A stretch of DNA of 64,000 nucleotides from Geovibrio thiophilus (GTDB lineage: Bacteria > Chrysiogenota > Deferribacteres > Deferribacterales > Geovibrionaceae). The DNA is taken from positions 186,001 through 250,000 of the forward strand of contig NZ_CP035108.1 of NCBI RefSeq assembly GCF_004087915.1. Direction: 5' to 3'. Numbering within the stretch: the first letter of the stretch is position 1; the number at the start of each line of letters is the position of its first letter. The notes beneath the pieces are model-generated. The model did no database searches. It saw only the letters and a program-made list of their open reading frames with translations, and had not been told where the DNA came from. A program made the translations under genes and the position numbers. This document shows, piece after piece, positions 25,558 to 32,971 of this stretch.

Positions 25558-27465
25558 ATGAAGAAACTTATAATTGTCTGTCTTATGATGCTTTTCTGTT
25601 TCGGCGCCGCGCAGGCCGCGGAAAAGTCATCCTGCATCGCCTGCCACGGAAGCAAGGCGGAGATGGAAAAACTCGGTTACCCTCAGCTTTATCTTGATCC
25701 GGCTGAGGTAGAGAAGGAAGTGAACATGGGCGAAGTCGCCTGTGAGGACTGCCACCTCGGTAACTCTGCGGAAATGACAGCTGAAAAGGCGCATGAAGGC
25801 ATGCCACGCCCCTTTTACGCCGCTGTGGGCAAAAACCACAAGTATCAGGCGGTAGGCAGAGACATCACAAATTATGACCCCATTCAGCCGCAGGGGAAGG
25901 TTCCCTTCGCATACCTGATGAGAAAGCCTGACCCCGAAAAAGCGAAAGCTCAGGGGATTGCTGTTCTCGCACAGCTTTTTTATCATGATCACGATCCCGA
26001 AACCATGGCGTACAACCCTTCCGTTGCGGAACAAACCTGCGGAAAATGCCACGAGAACGAAGTTAAGCAGTACAATGTTTCCGGTATGGGGCAAAACAGA
26101 TACCAGAGAGGATATAAAACATTCAGCGATCTGAAGCCCGGTCCTCAGAACTGCGGAGCATGGTTCGGCGACAACCACGGAGAAATAAGCGGCGAGCTTG
26201 CTGTGGAGTACCCCAAAGCGCACAGCGACGCATCCGCCAGAAACTGCAACCAGTGCCACGCAAGCTGTAACGACTGTCACTATCAGGGCTATAAGGCATC
26301 AAACGCCCGCCACACCTTCAAAAAAGATCCCGAACCCCTTTCATGCTACGGCAACGGCAAAGGCACAATCTGTCACGCCGGACCCATGGACAGGAGAAGA
26401 GGAGCAGGCTACATGAGAGGCGCCTTTGCGTTCCCCGTGAACGAGCTTCCCGATGATGTGCACATGGCAAACGGTGTAACCTGCAACGACTGCCACAAAA
26501 TGGAAAACCACAGCTACGGTCATCTTAGTTCCGAGTCCGCCCGCGAATCCTGCAAAAGCTGCCATGAGGACATATATCTGGCTGCGCTTGAGAGTGAGGA
26601 ACACGGCAACGTGGACTGCACATCCTGCCATATACAGGCTGTGGGGGCATATCAGTTCACCTTCTGGGGTCCCGGCAAGCAGGAGGGGCAGGTAAAGGCG
26701 CTCACCAAACATAAGGAATACTACGGCACAAGAAGCCAGCCCACGCTTGTGAAACACCCCGAAAGAGGCGTGTGGATACCTATGAAGCCTTATCCCATGG
26801 CGGTATTGAATATCAAAGAGGATGTGAAGAAGGTCAACAAGCTCATTCTCCGTGAGATAGAGCCTGCGACTGTCAAAGGCAATGCCAGACTCAGCGAAAA
26901 GGACTTTTCTGTCGAGAGGAAGCCGGATGAAGTGAACGATATGTACATCATGAACGGCACATCCAAGCTGAAAAAGAACGACAGGATGCTGGCGTGGATT
27001 CAGATGGACAAAATGAGCCACTCAATAGGCAAAGCGAGAGACTGCGACTCGTGCCATTCATCACATGACCAGATAGCCACCTCTTGGTGGACATACGACA
27101 ACATGAATGATGTGAAGAAAACCTTTAACGGAAGCTACACCATTAAAGCCACCAAAAAAGGCATGTTTTTCACCGACTGGAAGAACGAAACACCTGTTAC
27201 CGTTGATGACAGGGACGTTGAGGACTTTATGCCCTTCGTAAATTCGGGCAATGTGTGGGATGTCAAAGGGATAGACTTCTCTATTCCGTTCGATGAGAAA
27301 AAATACGCGGGAGCCAGAGGCGATTACAATCTTCTTTACGCCAAGCTCCACAGGCTTGAGCTTGCTAATAAGAACGACAGGGAGAAGCTGGAGAAGGTTA
27401 AGCTTGCCAGAAAGATCCTTCCGCACAACCCTAAGAAAGCCGCGGAGATGATCAGCGGGCTTTAG
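25558..27465 (+). CDS. Periplasmic multiheme cytochrome c (nine CxxCH sites plus one possible CX8CH)
   Basis: The 635-residue protein has a signal peptide (cleaved after AAQA). Nine canonical heme-binding sites follow: CIACH, CEDCH, CGKCH, CNQCH, CNDCH, CNDCH, CKSCH, CTSCH and CDSCH. The segment CYGNGKGTICH fits an atypical CX8CH site. The last ~135 residues lack hemes and are rich in charged helices. The layout suggests a terminal reductase or electron conduit akin to octaheme oxidoreductases, but I cannot name the electron acceptor. A consensus sigma-54 promoter and tandem activator-type repeats precede it, so it is probably switched on by a specific signal. It appears to be a single-gene unit ending at a hairpin. 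Confidence 0.9.
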   Translation: MKKLIIVCLMMLFCFGAAQAAEKSSCIACHGSKAEMEKLGYPQLYLDPAEVEKEVNMGEVACEDCHLGNSAEMTAEKAHEGMPRPFYAAVGKNHKYQAVGRDITNYDPIQPQGKVPFAYLMRKPDPEKAKAQGIAVLAQLFYHDHDPETMAYNPSVAEQTCGKCHENEVKQYNVSGMGQNRYQRGYKTFSDLKPGPQNCGAWFGDNHGEISGELAVEYPKAHSDASARNCNQCHASCNDCHYQGYKASNARHTFKKDPEPLSCYGNGKGTICHAGPMDRRRGAGYMRGAFAFPVNELPDDVHMANGVTCNDCHKMENHSYGHLSSESARESCKSCHEDIYLAALESEEHGNVDCTSCHIQAVGAYQFTFWGPGKQEGQVKALTKHKEYYGTRSQPTLVKHPERGVWIPMKPYPMAVLNIKEDVKKVNKLILREIEPATVKGNARLSEKDFSVERKPDEVNDMYIMNGTSKLKKNDRMLAWIQMDKMSHSIGKARDCDSCHSSHDQIATSWWTYDNMNDVKKTFNGSYTIKATKKGMFFTDWKNETPVTVDDRDVEDFMPFVNSGNVWDVKGIDFSIPFDEKKYAGARGDYNLLYAKLHRLELANKNDREKLEKVKLARKILPHNPKKAAEMISGL

Positions 27466-27490
27466 TACCATAAATCTGATAACTTATATA

Positions 27491-27518
27491 GAAATGCCCC
27501 CTGAAAAGGGGGCGTTTC
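27491..27518 (+). terminator. Hairpin after the multiheme cytochrome
   Basis: GCCCCCT-GAAA-AGGGGGC forms a seven-pair stem extended by GAAA/TTTC, 25 bp after the stop codon. It is followed by GTTTCTG, so the T-tract is weak. Confidence 0.6.
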
Positions 27519-27542
27519 TGCGTTTCAGGCAGTATAAACGAA

Positions 27543-27574
27543 AAAAGCCCGACTCCGTGAGGAATCGGGCTTTT
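27543..27574 (-). terminator. Bidirectional terminator after tRNA-Asn
   Basis: A stem of AAAAGCCCGA(C/T)TCC with a 4-nt loop carries T-tracts on both strands (GGGCTTTTTT on the minus strand). It lies 9 bp beyond the tRNA-Asn 3' end and also backs up the cytochrome terminator on the plus strand. Confidence 0.8.
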
Positions 27575-27582
27575 CTTTTAAG

Positions 27583-27655
27583 CTCCCTGAGCAAGACTCG
27601 AACTTGCAACCTAATGATTAACAGTCATTTGCTCTGCCGGTTGAGCTATCAGGGA
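27583..27655 (-). tRNA. tRNA-Asn (GTT)
   Basis: The minus strand folds into a 73-nt cloverleaf. The acceptor TCCCTGA pairs with TCAGGGA, the D-arm is AGCTCAACCGGCAGAGC, the anticodon loop contains GTT (ACTGTTAATC), and the T-arm has GTTCGAGTC. The discriminator is G; CCA is not encoded. A consensus promoter and a terminator flank it. Confidence 0.96.
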
Positions 27656-27676
27656 ATATAACCGTAACGAGAGACG

Positions 27677-27705
27677 AATATAACAACAGCGGATTTGTTT
27701 GTCAA
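27677..27705 (-). promoter_or_regulatory. Promoter of tRNA-Asn
   Basis: On the minus strand TTGACA (27705-27700) and TATATT (27682-27677) are 17 bp apart, ending 22 bp before the tRNA 5' end. Confidence 0.75.
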
Positions 27706-27752
27706 TATGATTTGTCAAAAAAATATCTGCGATTATATCTTATTGTCACGGC

Positions 27753-28262
27753 TTATTTTTCCAGAGAAAACTCCATCATGTCAAACCAGAATCCGTCCTG
27801 CTGAATGAACTGAATTTCTGCCTGAAGAATGTCATAATGCTTCTGCTCAACAGCGGCGAGATCACTGAACAGCTTTTTCGCCTGAAGGTTGTCCGTTTTC
27901 TGAGCCTGTTCAATATAAAAGAGACGCGCCTTTTCCTCATGTGCAAGGGCAATTTTCAATGCGTCCAGATCGCCCACACAGGCTTTGTCCAGCTTCTGGA
28001 GGCTTGCGTCCGCAACCTTGGGCATAAACTTGTCCAGCCTTGCCTTCGGCACATCCACCGTCTGGTAGACTTCGCCTTTCAGCATGCGTTCCATAAACCT
28101 GTTGATGAGCTCCATATGGTCAATTTCGTCCATGGCAAGCTGAATAAGGATGTTTTTGCCGCCTGCAACCTGTGTTTGTTTGGCGAAGTTGAGGTAGGAC
28201 CTCATCCCCTCCACCTCTGCGTCGTGTGCCGTCTTTAGTGCCTGAAGTAGTTCAAGATTCAT
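27753..28262 (-). CDS. Ferritin-like diiron protein (rubrerythrin/bacterioferritin-type)
   Basis: The 169-residue protein is an all-helical bundle with paired metal-ligand motifs: AEVEGMRSY and MDEIDHME in the first half, AHEEKARLFY and VEQKHYDIL in the second. This is the ferritin-like diiron arrangement. It lacks a rubredoxin CxxC tail, so it is not a classical rubrerythrin. Likely roles are peroxide or oxygen detoxification or iron handling. It is transcribed alone from a promoter in the AT-rich region shared with the divergent aminotransferase, where TATAAT-like boxes occur on both strands. Start: GGAGGAACC precedes the ATG. Confidence 0.88.
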   Translation of the reverse strand: MNLELLQALKTAHDAEVEGMRSYLNFAKQTQVAGGKNILIQLAMDEIDHMELINRFMERMLKGEVYQTVDVPKARLDKFMPKVADASLQKLDKACVGDLDALKIALAHEEKARLFYIEQAQKTDNLQAKKLFSDLAAVEQKHYDILQAEIQFIQQDGFWFDMMEFSLEK

Positions 28263-28392
28263 CCGGTTCCTCCGTGGGTGATAGTGTTATGCTCATACAC
28301 AGTATAATATTCTTCTTTTAAATTGTGTATAATTTTTGTATATTCGCAACTGTTAAAACCACCCGTAGCATGCGTTAATTGGAGGCAATATA

Positions 28393-29703
28393 ATGAACGC
28401 TCTCGCAAAAGAACTTAACGAGATTATAGCCGGAGTAAACCCAGCCGTTTACGAAATGCTTTCCGACCTCGGAAAGAATATTTACATGCCCAAAGGCATC
28501 ATCACACAGTCGGCTGAGGCTAAGGAAAAGGCTCATAAGTTTAACGCTACCATAGGCATAGCAATGGAGAAGGGCGAGCCCATGTATCTCCAGTGCATCT
28601 ATGACCATCTCAAAGGGCTGCCCGCTAAGGATGTTTTCACCTATGCGCCCTCTTCCGGCAAGCCTGAACTGAGAACGAGATGGAGAAAAAAAATATACGA
28701 TGAAAACCCCGCTCTCGCAGGGAAAAATATAGGTTCGCCCGTTGTAACAAACGCGCTCACCCACGGTCTTAACATTGTTGCGGATATGTTTCTTGATAAA
28801 GGTGATTATGTCGTTCTCCCCTCCATGTTCTGGGGCAACTACAGGCTGACATTCTCCGTTATCAACGGGGCAGAGATCGCCACTTACGAAACCTTTACCG
28901 AGAAAGGCGGCTTCAATGTTCAGGCTCTGCTTTCCAAGGTTGAGGAATGCGGAAAAATAAAAGGAAAGGCTGTTGTTATCCTCAACTTCCCCAACAACCC
29001 CTCCGGCTACACTCCCTTGCCTGCTGAGGCGAAGGCAATTGCCGACGGTCTCACAGCCATAGCCGAGAAAGGCATTAAGCTTGTTGTGGTTACTGACGAT
29101 GCTTACTTCACACTTTTCTATGAAGACAGCATAACCGAATCGCTTTACGGTCAGCTTGTGAGCAGGAGCAAAAACCTTCTTCCCATCAAACTTGATGGAG
29201 CGACTAAAGAGGAGTTCGTGTGGGGCTTCCGTGTTGGCTTCATAACCTTCGGTGCCACAAGCAGCGCAGACGAATCCAAAATGTTTGCCGCTATAGAGAA
29301 AAAAGTGACAGGACTTATAAGGGGAACAATCTCCAACTGCCCCCACCCCTCACAGACTCTTGTTCTCAAATCTCTGGAACATCCCGACTTCGAGAAACAG
29401 AGAAAACAGAAATTTGAAGTGCTCAAGGAAAGAGCGCTTAAATTTAAAGAAATACTGGGCAGAGGCGAATTCACAGACCAGTTCACTTACTACCCCTTCA
29501 ACTCAGGCTACTTTATGTGCCTTAAGCTGAATACTGTGGACGCTGAGGAACTCCGCATACACCTGCTGGATAAATACGGTATAGGCACTATCTCCTCCAG
29601 CAAAACAGACCTGCGCATCGCCTTCTCATGCGTTGAGGTCGGCGACAGCGAAGAGCTCTTCAAATGCATCTATCAGGCATGCAAAGAACTCGCCGCCAAG
29701 TAA
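28393..29703 (+). CDS. Class I/II aminotransferase (PLP-dependent)
   Basis: The 436-residue protein has a fold-type-I core: GKPELRTRWRKKIYDE near residue 85, the cofactor motif NFPNNPSGYT, the substrate-side region VVTDDAYFTLFYED and the PLP-lysine segment DGATKEEFVWGFRVGF. The Lys-Glu-Glu context and overall spacing resemble aminotransferases acting on aromatic or branched amino acids in anaerobes. The exact substrate cannot be assigned. GGAGG stands before the start. A strong terminator follows, so it is a single-gene unit, divergent from the ferritin-like gene. Confidence 0.9.
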   Translation: MNALAKELNEIIAGVNPAVYEMLSDLGKNIYMPKGIITQSAEAKEKAHKFNATIGIAMEKGEPMYLQCIYDHLKGLPAKDVFTYAPSSGKPELRTRWRKKIYDENPALAGKNIGSPVVTNALTHGLNIVADMFLDKGDYVVLPSMFWGNYRLTFSVINGAEIATYETFTEKGGFNVQALLSKVEECGKIKGKAVVILNFPNNPSGYTPLPAEAKAIADGLTAIAEKGIKLVVVTDDAYFTLFYEDSITESLYGQLVSRSKNLLPIKLDGATKEEFVWGFRVGFITFGATSSADESKMFAAIEKKVTGLIRGTISNCPHPSQTLVLKSLEHPDFEKQRKQKFEVLKERALKFKEILGRGEFTDQFTYYPFNSGYFMCLKLNTVDAEELRIHLLDKYGIGTISSSKTDLRIAFSCVEVGDSEELFKCIYQACKELAAK

Positions 29704-29730
29704 GCGGACTTGTTTAAGAAAACTTCCAGA

Positions 29731-29761
29731 GGGGAGCCGGAAATCCGGTTCCCCTTTTTTT
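29731..29761 (+). terminator. Rho-independent terminator of the aminotransferase gene
   Basis: GGGGAGCCGG pairs with CCGGTTCCCC around an AAAT loop and is followed by seven T residues. Confidence 0.93.
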
Positions 29762-29782
29762 GTGGATGATCAGGGGACGGGG

Positions 29783-29860
29783 CTGCGCCGTGCGTAGCGA
29801 AGGCAGGATTCTCCCTGCAGCGAGCGTGCATCCGAAATTTTCATGGATGATAAATTTCCG
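29783..29860 (+). repeat. Single diverged copy of the structured repeat found in triplicate at 49.3 kb
   Basis: This 78-bp segment keeps the unpaired parts of the 49.3-kb repeat: CTGCGCCGTGCG, then AGCGAAG, GAGCGTG and the loop CATGGATG. Both hairpin stems differ in sequence but still pair. Stem 1 is GCAGG/CCTGC here and GCCGCA/TGCGGC there. Stem 2 is GAAATTT/AAATTTC here and a GCTGAATT/AATTCAGC pair there. It ends 7 bp before the tRNA-Leu promoter. Confidence 0.8.
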
Positions 29861-29867
29861 TTGGTAA

Positions 29868-29896
29868 TTGACACACAATACAATTCAGCATATAAA
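29868..29896 (+). promoter_or_regulatory. Promoter of tRNA-Leu
   Basis: TTGACA (29868-29873) and TATAAA (29891-29896) are separated by 17 bp and end 24 bp before the tRNA. Confidence 0.8.
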
Positions 29897-29920
29897 ACTA
29901 AACCGATTCTATAAGGTTTA

Positions 29921-30005
29921 GCCCGAATGGCGGAATAGGTAGACGCAAGGGACTTAAAATCCCTCGGAATTTAATTCTGTGCCGGTTCGATTCCGGCTTC
30001 GGGCA
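29921..30005 (+). tRNA. tRNA-Leu (TAA), integration site of the genomic island
   Basis: An 85-nt class II tRNA. The acceptor GCCCGAA pairs with TTCGGGC, the anticodon loop CTTAAAA contains TAA, a long variable arm (TCGGAATTTAATTCTGT) follows, and the T-arm has GGTTCGATTCC. The discriminator is A; CCA is not encoded. Its 3' part is duplicated exactly at 34192-34250, marking it as the attachment site of the element. Confidence 0.97.
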
Positions 30006-30008
30006 CTT
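29950..30008 (+). repeat. attL, 59-bp direct repeat within tRNA-Leu
   Basis: Bases 29950-30008 are identical to 34192-34250. The repeat begins in the anticodon stem and ends three bases beyond the tRNA 3' end, typical for tyrosine-integrase elements that rebuild the tRNA on insertion. Confidence 0.95.
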
Positions 30009-30026
30009 ATATATATCAATAACTTA

Positions 30027-30063
30027 CAAAGGGCAGTCCTTGTTATGGGGCTGCCCTTCTTTG
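30027..30063. terminator. Terminator hairpin just inside the left end of the element
   Basis: AAGGGCAG(T)CC pairs with GG(G)CTGCCCTT around a 7-nt loop, followed by CTTTGTTTC. It can end tRNA-Leu transcripts on the plus strand and the element's own operon on the minus strand. Confidence 0.7.
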
Positions 30064-30089
30064 TTTCTGTGTTGTAAAAATGTTGTATT

Positions 30090-30317
30090 TTATTTTGAAG
30101 AAAAAACTTCTGATAGCCTGTCGGGAAGGTCAGGATATTTCTTAAAGACTCGCCACCATCTTTTGAGATCAGCATGAAAGAGCTTAAAGTTTTCATCTCC
30201 CAAACGCCATGAGCCCATAATAATATCAATTTCATTATTATCATACTCTTCAAATCTAATTTCTTTCTTAGGGCTAAGCTCTAGTGTCAAATGTCTAATT
30301 ACTTCTCTTTCTCTCAT
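30090..30317 (-). CDS. Small hypothetical protein of the element (75 aa)
   Basis: The gene starts within the stop of its upstream neighbour (4-bp overlap), which supports its being real. The product is charged and soluble, with LTLELSPKKEIRFEEYDNN and a Trp-rich segment ADLKRWWRVFKKYPDLPDRL. I recognise no family. As the last gene of the rep operon it may serve copy control, packaging or host takeover, but there is no evidence for any of these. Confidence 0.65.
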   Translation of the reverse strand: MREREVIRHLTLELSPKKEIRFEEYDNNEIDIIMGSWRLGDENFKLFHADLKRWWRVFKKYPDLPDRLSEVFSSK

Positions 30318-30556
30318 AAGTCATCACCAAAGACTGATATTACTGATGAAGCAGTCGGCAGTTCATCAATAATACTTTTAATTGTTTTATTTTCTGATAA
30401 TCCCGGATGTTCAAATTGAAATTCAAGGTCAGAAAAATCAAAAGTTCCAAGCAATTCATTTGCCCTGAAAATATCAACTGTTTCGTTTTCATAGAGAACA
30501 AATTTGTAATCAATGTCTTTTTCTGTTTTTAAAACACATATGCTATTTACTTTCAT
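30314..30556 (-). CDS. Small hypothetical protein of the element (80 aa)
   Basis: An acidic 80-residue protein (MKVNSICVLKTEKDIDYKF), predicted mostly beta with a helical C-terminal part. Its start overlaps the end of the Rep gene by 14 bp and its stop overlaps the next gene by 4 bp. Tight coupling in rep-X-Y order is common in filamentous-phage-like and rolling-circle elements, where such proteins bind single-stranded DNA or regulate Rep. No motif proves this here. Confidence 0.65.
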   Translation of the reverse strand: MKVNSICVLKTEKDIDYKFVLYENETVDIFRANELLGTFDFSDLEFQFEHPGLSENKTIKSIIDELPTASSVISVFGDDL

Positions 30557-31772
30557 GGCTCATTTCTCCTTGTTCTATGACAGAATACTTTCCACTACTC
30601 CATTCAAAACAATCATCATCTACAATCAAAGTTAGATTAAGCGGGCTTTTATCATCTTTGCGGTAAACTTCATAGTCTGCCCTGCCAGATTCAATCATTT
30701 TTGTTAATTCATACAGAGTGATATTGCGTTCCTTCAATTCTTTATAAAAGCGGCTAAAAACGAAGAAAGGAGCGAGAGTTTTTGAATAGGTTATCATTCT
30801 AAGATTATTAAATTTTATGAGCCTTTCTTCGGTGCGCTCACGCTCGTTACCTGAACCATCTGATTTTATGCCCGCACCTTTCATTACATACTTGCTGATG
30901 TACCTCATGACTTGCATATAATAATCATTTTGATATTTTGTCTCATCATGTATGAATTTGATATAAAGGAAATCTCCAGAAGAAATGTTGAAGTTTTCAA
31001 GAGCATAGCAATCAGGCTTTCTATTATCGAATGGTTTGAAAGGAAATTGCTTTAAATAGGGCTCATAGTATTTTTTAGGAATAACTACTTCTGTCCGCCC
31101 TATTTCAGAAAAATGAGCTTTTTTTCTTTCAATGACCTCAAAAAAATTAAGAAAAGCCAACTTTTCATCTGGTACATAATAAGCACAATGAGAATGAAGC
31201 GTATAATCTTTCTGAAACTCAAGTGTATAGATATACTGAAAGAAGTCAGATGAAATATAATACCAATCTTGAGAAATTCTTAAAGCCTTCTTGCGTGTCT
31301 CGGTTGGCTCCCTGAATAAATTATCGTCCCTTAATGCGCGGTGAAAATTTCTAAGCAATGCAGATTGTTTTTTTACGATAGAAACATCTTCTTGATTAAA
31401 ACGAGAAGATTTCAATGTGGCAGTAACAAAAATCATTGCTAGGTTCTTTTCCTGAGCAAGGCTATTAAATGAGTCAATAAGATTTAAGTATTGAGCATAT
31501 CTTCTGAACCTCAGATGCTCAACAAGCTCGTATAGAGATATAAAAGTTTCATTAATTTGGATGCCATGCGTTAATAAATACGAAAGATTTTTTTTATCTT
31601 TGCTGTCATAAATCAAGTTCAGTAATTTTAATGAAACTCCTACTCCCATCATTGCTACCGCACTTGGTGTATAACTAAACAAGGGGCGGTTTTTTTCGCT
31701 TGCGCTCATGCCTTCGCTTACGCTTCGGCAGTCATCACCGCAAGGCGCACCGCTAGCAAAAGAAGAGGTCAT
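30543..31772 (-). CDS. HUH-type rolling-circle replication initiator (Rep)
   Basis: The 409-residue protein has the motifs of HUH endonucleases. A strand MIFVTATLKSS matches motif 1, LHSHCAYYVP gives the His-x-His metal site (motif 2), and MRYISKYVMKGAG gives the YxxKYxxK catalytic tyrosine/lysine region (motif 3). Such enzymes nick the origin and start rolling-circle replication of plasmids, inoviruses and phage satellites. The first ~25 residues are encoded by an unusually GC-rich block holding an 18-bp imperfect direct repeat (31695-31730). A start at the internal Met22 is possible. It overlaps the excisionase-like gene upstream by 4 bp and the small gene downstream. Confidence 0.8.
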   Translation of the reverse strand: MTSSFASGAPCGDDCRSVSEGMSASEKNRPLFSYTPSAVAMMGVGVSLKLLNLIYDSKDKKNLSYLLTHGIQINETFISLYELVEHLRFRRYAQYLNLIDSFNSLAQEKNLAMIFVTATLKSSRFNQEDVSIVKKQSALLRNFHRALRDDNLFREPTETRKKALRISQDWYYISSDFFQYIYTLEFQKDYTLHSHCAYYVPDEKLAFLNFFEVIERKKAHFSEIGRTEVVIPKKYYEPYLKQFPFKPFDNRKPDCYALENFNISSGDFLYIKFIHDETKYQNDYYMQVMRYISKYVMKGAGIKSDGSGNERERTEERLIKFNNLRMITYSKTLAPFFVFSRFYKELKERNITLYELTKMIESGRADYEVYRKDDKSPLNLTLIVDDDCFEWSSGKYSVIEQGEMSHESK

Positions 31773-31975
31773 ATTATACCTCTTGCTTTAACTGTATTTG
31801 ATGTGATGAGATTCTCTAGAGTGTCTCTTGAAATAAAGACACGCCGAGAGATTTTGACGTGTTCAATCTTCCGCTTATAAATCCAGTCATAAAGAGTATG
31901 TTCGGAAAAACCAGTATAGGCGGCGGCTTCCTGAATAGAAAAAAGTCGTTTCTCAATGCCTGTTCCAACTGACAT
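31769..31975 (-). CDS. Excisionase-like helix-turn-helix protein (MerR/AlpA type)
   Basis: The 68-residue protein is a single winged-helix module with the hallmark FSIQEAAAYTGFSEHTLYDW and the wing VKISRRVFISRDTLENL. Proteins of this size act as excisionases (Xis/AlpA), directing integrase toward excision, or as small repressors. It stands at the head of the rep operon, just after the largest non-coding gap of the element, so it probably controls excision and replication together. An 8-bp inverted repeat (CTCCGTAT/ATACGGAG, 31982-32004) lies right before its start. Confidence 0.88.
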   Translation of the reverse strand: MSVGTGIEKRLFSIQEAAAYTGFSEHTLYDWIYKRKIEHVKISRRVFISRDTLENLITSNTVKARGII

Positions 31976-32065
31976 AATGCCCTCCGTATGCGTTTGATAC
32001 GGAGAACTTAGGCTATTTCAGTTGGTCAAAGCAAAGCTACATGACCAAGAAAATTAAAGGTCGCT

Positions 32066-32108
32066 AAATAAAATTACGCCAATTTTATAAATTGTCATAA
32101 TTTTATTT
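32066..32108. other. Nested AT-rich cruciform, candidate replication origin of the element
   Basis: AAATAAAATTA (32066-32076) and TAATTTTATTT (32098-32108) are perfect 11-bp arms. Inside them CAATTT (32080-32085) and AAATTG (32089-32094) form a second 6-bp stem with a 3-nt loop. The whole lies in the 204-bp gap of the element, near the rep operon. Extrudable hairpins are the usual nick sites of HUH initiators. A transcription-control role is the alternative. Confidence 0.5.
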
Positions 32109-32136
32109 ATAAGCTCCATGGAAAGGCGAACAGATA

Positions 32137-32179
32137 CCTTTCTTTCCTCCTGTTTTTTGTGAAGGAGGGAAAGAAAGGG
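32137..32179 (-). terminator. Large hairpin after the integrase operon
   Basis: CCTTTCTTTCCTCC (32137-32150) pairs with GGAGGGAAAGAAAGGG (32164-32179) with one bulged base and a T-rich loop. It begins directly after the stop of the 32180-32971 gene, so it may end that transcript, although no clear T-tract follows. A single-strand origin is the other possibility. Confidence 0.5.
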
Positions 32180-32971
32180 TTAAGGTTTGATTACTTTCCT
32201 GACAGTATCCAAAGAGCGCTTTAAGTCAAGATTTTTAATAACAATTCTTGCAACAGCAGAATCATTATCAGGTTCAAAAATAGTTTTTCGTACACTTTCA
32301 GCTTCTTGTCTCCAGCGTTCATGTTCTTCATTTACAGGAGAGCCGTCACGTTGACCACCGTTTGACTTACATTGTCTTTGTGTTTTTACATATTGGAATA
32401 TCGTATCTTCATAATTAAGTTCTTTTGCCCCAAATGCCCCTGACAGGATTTCCATTTTATAGAAGGCATCAAGCATTGCAATTATGCTCAGTTCGACATT
32501 AGAAGATATATTACGTTCAATTTGTGTAAGATGAATCAATGCCTCATATGCGAATTGTACGTTTAAGGGGTGTTCAGGGTGTATGTATTCTTCTCCGTAT
32601 ATGATTTCTTGGTTCTCGGCAGCCATTAATTCATCAATAGAAACTCCTTCTGTTCTTTTATAATAAATATTTTCAAGGTCAGCATTTGAAGTTCTATCAA
32701 ATAAATCTATCTCTTCTTCACCGAGAACTAAACTAATCTTACGTTTGAAGTAATTAAGGGCTTCTGTAAGATTATGAAAATTATGAGTTCCAAGTTTGAA
32801 AAGTTCAAAATTATCTATCTCAAGTTCTTCCGCCTCGTTACTTCGTCTGAGAACCATTCTATCAAAATATTCAGGAGGGCGGGTGCAGAATCTTCTATGG
32901 TGCCAGTATCGTAATGATCCAATAATTTTAATCCACCATATGAAACAGAAGTATTTAATTCTCTTCAACAC
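32180..32971 (-). CDS. Hypothetical protein of the element (263 aa)
   Basis: The gene starts 16 bp inside the end of the integrase gene and is transcribed with it. The product has a hydrophobic, aromatic N-terminus (CFIWWIKIIGSL) that could be a membrane anchor. A long acidic, helical soluble part follows with LGEEEIDLFDRTSNADLENIYY and a region around QFAYEALIHLTQIERNISSNVEL. I recognise no family. Genes directly behind integrases are often cargo for immunity or maintenance, but the sequence gives no direct evidence for such a role. Confidence 0.72.
   Translation of the reverse strand: MLKRIKYFCFIWWIKIIGSLRYWHHRRFCTRPPEYFDRMVLRRSNEAEELEIDNFELFKLGTHNFHNLTEALNYFKRKISLVLGEEEIDLFDRTSNADLENIYYKRTEGVSIDELMAAENQEIIYGEEYIHPEHPLNVQFAYEALIHLTQIERNISSNVELSIIAMLDAFYKMEILSGAFGAKELNYEDTIFQYVKTQRQCKSNGGQRDGSPVNEEHERWRQEAESVRKTIFEPDNDSAVARIVIKNLDLKRSLDTVRKVIKP

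Noticed and set aside
27736-27766. Terminator after the ferritin-like gene
   Set aside because: There is AT-rich DNA but no stem of adequate length before the tRNA promoter.
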